A stretch of DNA of 64,000 bases from Chalciporus piperatus. Lineage: Eukaryota > Basidiomycota > Agaricomycetes > Boletales > Boletaceae. The DNA lies in assembly GCA_038093975.1 (NCBI GenBank), contig JBBPTG010000131.1, forward strand, positions 1 through 64,000, in the 5' to 3' direction. Position 1 is the first letter of the stretch; the number at the start of each line of letters is the position of its first letter. Positions 59,031-64,000 of this stretch are shown here, in pieces. The notes under the pieces are model-generated. The model was not told the origin of the DNA. It saw only the letters and a program-made list of their open reading frames with translations, and made no database searches. Both the position numbers and the translations under genes were made by a program.

Positions 59031-60329
59031 ATGTCCACCATTCTCGCAGGTCCACCCGGCGAATGCTGTTTCAGCGGCGTCAAACACAGCGGTACACCTC
59101 TCGGACGGATCGAATCTCTCGGTGGGATGAACACCTACATCTCCGAGTCCCCGACCAGTGCCGACAGCGGTTCACACAAGAAAGTGCTCTTGTTCCTCGC
59201 TGACGTTTACGGGCCTCTGTATATCAACAACCAACTGTTGCAAGATTATTTTGCGTCGTGCGGTGAGTACCCCCCGATGATCCCGATCCCAGACACATGA
59301 GCCCAATCGTTTGGGGGATTTCAAGTCGTGTTTACTGACGTGGTGGTCTGGACATTGCTCGTTTGACACGAGTTAGGATTCATCGTACTCGGGCCTGATT
59401 ATTTCTTCGGCGATGCGGTGCCTAACCACCCCCCGGATCGTGACCGTGAAATATGGGTTCATGGCGCTCGAGGACCTGCGATTGCAGCGTTCCCCAAGTG
59501 GTTCGAGGTTGTGAAATCAATATACGGTACGACCATCCGAGTGACCATCTCGTTTTATGCGGGATGTCATGCTGCATGCTGACGCTGAGATCGTTCTGTT
59601 CTGTTCTGTTCTGTTCTGCGTTGCGTCTTGACAAAGGCACGGAAACGACGACGTACTGTGCGGTGGGTGAGTTGTTACGATCCGAGTCCCCGAGTATGGG
59701 GAGATGGAACGCTGGTAAGAATGGGCTTGTGCTGAACGACGCGACAGGATATTGTTTCGGAGCACCGTTCGTGATGGATTTGGCAGCCAAGGGATCTATC
59801 GTAGCAGGTAACGTTCGCGCAAATGAGATTGATTGGGAGTTGTTTTCAACTCAACCGGCACATCCTCACAGGCGCTCTCGCTCACCCCGCATTCCTCGAC
59901 AACAGTCATTTCGAGGAGCTAACCAGTACGTGACTCTACCGCCCACAAATGACATCACACAACTCAACGACTGAACATCCAATAGGACCGCTCATGATCT
60001 CGTCTCCCGGTGAGACCCAAAACGAAGTTTCTGCATGCGTTGGTGACTGAAGCTACCGCCGCCGACAGAGCACGATTGGACGTTCCCGCACGAGGCGCGG
60101 AGACGTGCAGAGGACATCATGGTTGGTAATAAAGCGACGTATTACCTCCAGGTCTTTTCGGGAGTGAAGCACGGTTTTGCTGTTCGAGGAAACCCAGATA
60201 TCCCCCAACAACGTGAGTCTCATGAGTCTGACGACGTTCGGGAAACTGTTCTGATTCCTTTTGATAGGCTGGGCAAAGGAAGAGAGTGCGCGTGGTATAA
60301 AGGAATGGTTCCTCCGGTTTTCAGTGTGA
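59031..60329 (+). CDS. Dienelactone hydrolase family protein
   Basis: About seven exons starting MSTILAGPPGECCFSGVKHS at 59031. They read VLLFLADVYGPLYINNQLL, FIVLGPDYFFGDAVPNHP, GPAIAAFPKWFEVVKSIYG, then GTETTTYCAV and GYCFGAPFVMDLAAKG, where Cys is the nucleophile of the Cys-His-Asp triad. ALAHPAFLDNSHFEEL, RPLMISSPEHDWTFP, SGVKHGFAVRGNP with the catalytic His, and a last exon ESARGIKEWFLRFSV follow. The alpha/beta hydrolase opens dienelactones in aromatic degradation in bacteria; fungal members have varied ester substrates. Cytosolic, no signal peptide. It is convergent with the next gene, stops 108 bases apart. Confidence 0.9.
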
Positions 60330-60436
60330 GCGTGAGCCAAGGGGAGAGTACAGAAGAAGAGTAAAGTACAGAAGAAGAGTAACGTGAAAGATTGGAGAAA
60401 TAAAGAATGTGAGAGTGCATGATCCATAGACTATTT

Positions 60437-61547
60437 TCAAGGATACTCTACACCAGCAGCCTTCATCAAATCTGACACTTCCACGTCTGGTTCGATGTTA
60501 TAAGACCGATCGCAGGCACAGAGATTTCACTTACGATCCTGAGTATGCTGCATACGTGAGGCATATGTACATTTTGGACCTAACGGCGGTGGATACCGAG
60601 CAACGTCACAGAATGTTCTGGCACCGCAACTAGTGAAGCGGAGGAACGTACCTGGTTTGAATACGAATTCCCCACCCAACTGAGAGATATTCCCTTGCTT
60701 CCCAACAAGGGACGGATTCTTGAGCGGTCCTCGCTATAGTGAGCAAAAGAACAGCACGTTAACATCACACATACCCGGCAGCACACGATTCGACGACGGG
60801 AATAAAAGAGGAAACTCACCCAGATGCTCTTCAATGCGTTTGCCACATCTCCTTTACCCAGATAAGATTTCCGTGGCTGGTGAGCAGGAGTCACAGCAAG
60901 TGTCTCGATCGTCATCCTGAGAGCACGATAGAGATTTCTACTGGGATCTGCGTAGATGGGGAACGGACAGCCGGTGGTTTCTGTTCATGATGTTAGATGT
61001 AAGTTAACTAAGTAGGGTATATGCGTGAAGCGGACGGTCAAAAGTTAAGCAGAAGAAACGGGCAAAGCTGCACCGTGACAGAGAAAGGTGGCGTACCGGC
61101 ATAGTGCTTGATAGGCTCGTATGACCCACACCCAATGATAATGATTTGTTTTCCAGTGTTATCAAGGGCATCTTGACGAACGGTGGAGAGTTGTGCGACG
61201 TAGTCCTAAACATTTCAAATCCGTCCAGCTCTGAAGGCATACATCATGGGCGTGGCTCACCTGGCAGTTCTATGGGTTGAATGTCACGACAGACATTCAT
61301 TAGCTGGTAAAGTTCATGCTATTCCACAGGGAGACGTACACCACAAAAGAAGTGTCCTATATGAACGGTGATAACTACTACGGTTCCGCTGAAATTGCAC
61401 GAACGCACGAGTGAACACGACGATAGTCGGCTTGGCTGAGAGAAGGGATCCAAACTTGACAGACTGGCCCTTGGAATCGAGAACGGTGGCCTTGATAGCC
61501 TGGTCGAGCTGGTTTGCGTCGGGCAGGGTATGTTGGTTGTTCGACAT
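60437..61547 (-). CDS. AhpC/TSA family thioredoxin-fold protein (PRXL2-like)
   Basis: ATG at 61547 gives MSNNQHTLPDANQLDQA. The frame continues QSVKFGSLLSAKPTIVVFTR, then HFFCGNCQDYVAQLSTVRQ with the redox C-x-x-C motif. QIIIIGCGSYEPIKHYAETT, FPIYADPSRNLYRALRMT, SYLGKGDVANALKSIW, NISQLGGEFVFKPGPKCTYA, RMQHTQDHVEVSDLMKAAG complete it, with the stop at 60437. It matches the fungal AhpC/TSA antioxidant family, distant from classical peroxiredoxins. The third exon is only nine bases (61261-61269, AACTGCCAG) and codes Asn-Cys-Gln, including the second active-site cysteine. An upstream in-frame ATG (MLYRRIYPATNRD) would add 13 residues. Confidence 0.88.
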
Positions 61548-61831
61548 GTCGCGGTTCGTGGCCGGGTAAATGCGACGGTATAACACTACTTACTGGTCGC
61601 AACCTAACCTTACATAATCCACGCGTTTTTTGCTGGAATTGCCTCTTCCCCATAAACAACCGACTAACCCAGCACTCGAGTTGTATTCGTCGCAATGCCT
61701 CGAGTCAGTCCTAGGCGCACTCTCTCGCCCCCTACGCCTTATTCAGTCAACATTTCTCGGCCACCAAGCCGTCCAGCGACCCAAGTCCTAACGTTGACGT
61801 TGACGAATTTGCAACACAAACCATCGCTTAT

Positions 61832-62652
61832 ATGGATCTATTCGCAAAGCATGCATCAACCGCCCGGAGCCACCCTGGTTACGAGGAAGCGTATGCCCGT
61901 GTAGTAGCCCAAGGACGTTCCCTCCCCTATGGTACGCAATGGCCCGTGCTAGACAAGGACGGACTTGAGTTGTTTCGCAATCGTATGGAAGACATTATTC
62001 GGCGCCCTGCCGGTGATTTAGACGAGTAAAATTCCAGTTTAACTTCTTGCTAGTGCATTACTGATGACGAAACAGCCATCTCGAGCATTGTTTTGCCGCC
62101 CATGCTCTGCTGCTTCTACAACGCGATATCATCAATCGTTTACCTGAAGCCAAGTCTCGCGAGGTAGACCGAATGATAAACAAACTCAGGTATGACTTCC
62201 CCATTAGCTGCCTTCACAGTACGATCCACACTGCAACAGGGCCGAACGAAGGCGAAGACTCGGACCTACACCTCAGAACGGTGGATTGCTTCGCTCGCTC
62301 CGAAAGTCCCTGCCAGTCTATTACAAACCAGACCAGGCCCGAGTGTCTCACTACAGTCACCTCACTGACTCTGCTGTGGACTGTTTGCTAAAATCACCAG
62401 ATTCCCATCTCCTCGATTTACACTTTCGCCTCACAGACTGTAACATTTTCTACCGAATTTCCAGCATCGAAATATCCCGGTCCGAGGAAGGAGGGTGTCG
62501 GTTCCATGTTCAGTATGACAGTACCAGGTACAGGACTGGATATCTTAAATGATGTCACTCTACTAACTTACCATATCAGCGACCCCGAGTCTCTCACACT
62601 TGTCGCAATGAGGGAGCTGTTACTGGGTAGCGAGATCGTGCAATTGTTGTAA
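61832..62652 (+). CDS. Unassigned protein, four exons
   Basis: Exons join as MDLFAKHASTARSHPGYEE to RRPAGDLDD, HLEHCFAAHALLLLQRDI to MINKLR, AERRRRLGPTPQNGG through KPDQARVSHYSHLTDSAVDC and EEGGCRFHVQYDST, then SDPESLTLVAMRELLLGS ending IVQLL. All introns are GT-AG and frame-consistent. It looks like an intact mixed alpha/beta protein, but I do not recognise a family. An in-frame upstream stretch (VDVDEFATQTIAY) suggests an additional 5' exon. The ATG frame at 61695 may supply it, but the join is unclear. Confidence 0.5.
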
Positions 62653-62659
62653 TAGGCCC

Positions 62660-62985
62660 TACGTCCTCGCGAGCCTCCCTGAATGTCGTGGAGATGGTGG
62701 GTTAGCAAATACAGATTTGATTGAGAAGATGATCAGAAAAGCAAACCTTTGTGCCCACCTCCTTGTGTTCATGTTCTTGTCGACGGATTCATAAATCCTG
62801 TCTGCTTCTTTGCCATCCTGCTCGAACATCGTGTCGGCGAACAATCCATATTCGTTGTCTGGTCTCTTGAAACTGATCCTGATCAAATTCTGGTTCCTCC
62901 TGGACCCCGCGTCTCGCTTGGGCTTTTGCAAGGGAACTTTGAACCAGATGGAAACAAATGTCAGACGTAGCTACTCTCTCTCTCA
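62660..62985 (-). pseudogene. PRP6 splicing-factor gene fragment with frameshift
   Basis: On the minus strand one frame reads KAQARRGVQEEPEFDQDQFQ. After a one-base shift another reads PDNEYGLFADTMFEQDGKE and ADRIYESVDKNMNTRRWAQ, then REARED after an intron. Together these match the N-terminal region of PRP6/PRPF6, a U4/U6.U5 tri-snRNP protein, in correct order. Only this region is present; the TPR-like repeats are absent. Frameshift and truncation make it a pseudogene fragment squeezed between two plus-strand genes. Confidence 0.7.
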
Positions 62986-63086
62986 TACCATCCACCATCC
63001 GATGCCCGTCACTCGCTTGTCCAGTCGACAGTCTTCGATTATAGTGTACTTTTGTAATTGGGTTAGGGTCAATGAGGTTGAATTAG

Positions 63087-64000
63087 TCGTTCTCATCGAT
63101 CGTCGGCCCCAATGGTTCAGGGAAATCCAACACGATCGACGCGCTCTTGTTTGTGTTTGGGTGTCGTGCATCAAAGATGCGTCAGGGGAAACTCTCGGAG
63201 TTGATCCATAACTCGGCTCGATACCCTGATCTCGACGAGTGCAGTGTCGAAGTCCACTTTCGGGAGATCGTTGATTTAGTAAGTTCTTTCTTTCATATTC
63301 CACCCGGTTCCCTCTGACTCGCGCTTTAGCCTGGACCGGACGCATACGAGGTCGTGCCGGGTTCTCAATTGGTCGTAGCACGAATAGCGTTCAAGAACAA
63401 CTCGAGCAAGTACACTATTAACGGACGGGCGAGCAACTTTACACTGGCAGAGGCAACGACACTCCTTAAAGGGAGGGGTATCGATCTCGACCACAAGCGG
63501 TTCCTCATCCTTCAGGTGATTCATCGGTGGACTCGTCGGTCCTCGTGATTGTTTGACGCTGATTTCATGTTCGCGTTCCAGGGCGAAGTCGAGTCGATCG
63601 CGCAGATGAAGCCCGGAGCTCAGAACGAGCATGAAGATGGACCACTCGAGTACCTCGAGGACATCATCGGTACATCCTCGTACAAAGCGCCGATTGAGGA
63701 AGCCCTCGCCGAAGTAGAGGCGCTCACTGACCAACGCACCGAGAAACTCAACCGTCTCCGCATCGTCGAGCGCGAGAAGAATGCGTTGGAGGCGCAGAGG
63801 AAGGAAGCGCTCGATTACTTGCGGCTACACAACAGCCATGTGAGAGCGCAGAGTAGGCTTTGGCAGTGGTATCTCTGGAAATGCTTGGAGAATGAAACCA
63901 AGTTCGATAAAGAAATTGTGAGTCCTCTGGCTTCATGCATGCGTGACATTGATATTGACGTTAACGACAATGGATGACAGGCGAGGCTCCAGAAAGAATT
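63087..64000 (+). CDS. SMC4: SMC4 condensin subunit, N-terminal ATPase region, incomplete at both ends
   Basis: The first recognisable exon (63087-63278) begins after an AG acceptor with SIVGPNGSGKSNTIDALLFV, the SMC Walker A. It continues SKMRQGKLSELIHNSARYP and SVEVHFREIVDL. Further exons give PGSQLVVARIAFKNNSSKY, RASNFTLAEATTLLKGRGID, HKRFLILQGEVESIAQMKP, GPLEYLEDIIGTSSYKAPI, and a coiled-coil start (REKNALEAQRKEALDYLRL, RLWQWYLWKCLENE). The window ends inside a later exon. The normal upstream part with the NFKSYAG motif is not found in the 450 bases before, which instead hold a PRP6 fragment and an unrelated gene. This copy may therefore be 5'-truncated, or its first exons lie elsewhere. 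Confidence 0.85.

Overview
The window looks like nuclear DNA of a mushroom-forming basidiomycete (Agaricomycetes). Genes are dense and split by many 45-70 base GT-AG introns with CTRAC-type branch sites. It carries lineage-typical families: a Plavaka-type DNA transposase, a DUF6534 seven-helix pair, an RRT8-like protein, a NACHT-WD40 receptor and F-box proteins. Exons were joined by hand from reading frame, splice motifs and remembered family patterns. No alignment or search was run, so family names rest on recognised motifs.

Layout. 1-5603 is a nest of transposable elements. A minus-strand Ty3/gypsy element (gag plus LTR 1382-1852) sits inside the pol gene of a plus-strand chromovirus, whose 3' LTR starts at 4441. 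That LTR is itself split by a 679-base hAT-type MITE (4882-5560) with a perfect 8-base target duplication. The chromovirus also carries an env-position ORF with two hydrophobic segments. The chromovirus in turn cuts the last exon of a spliced minus-strand gene (5604-6526). That gene is divergent from a four-exon Plavaka-type transposase (6777-10074) and may belong to the same transposon, as may a small gene at 10247-10807.

11.9-23.5 kb holds a Gfd2/YDR514C-like nuclease-fold protein with altered catalytic residues, ubiquitin-ribosomal protein L40, a GPI-anchored Ser/Thr-rich protein, the mitochondrial protease ATP23, a disordered IDLD/SPPPRR repeat protein and a type II O-fucosyltransferase-like protein. 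25.7-33.2 kb is a secretory and detoxification stretch: GH16 glucanase, cytochrome P450, GH25-like lysozyme and MGST3. 34.0-39.8 kb is a tandem pair of DUF6534 membrane proteins. 41.4-62.7 kb holds the ISWI remodeller, a Dal5-type MFS transporter, an RRT8-like protein, a NACHT-WD40 receptor, an F-box/FAS1 chimera, a dienelactone hydrolase, an AhpC/TSA thioredoxin-fold protein and one unassigned gene. The right edge has a frameshifted PRP6 fragment and an SMC4 segment whose 5' part is absent from the window.

The genes do not form one pathway. They look like ordinary chromosomal neighbours plus a transposon-rich left arm. The most striking signals are the GH16 gene, where one tryptophan codon appears to be spread over three introns with two single-nucleotide exons, and the in-frame F-box/FAS1 fusion.
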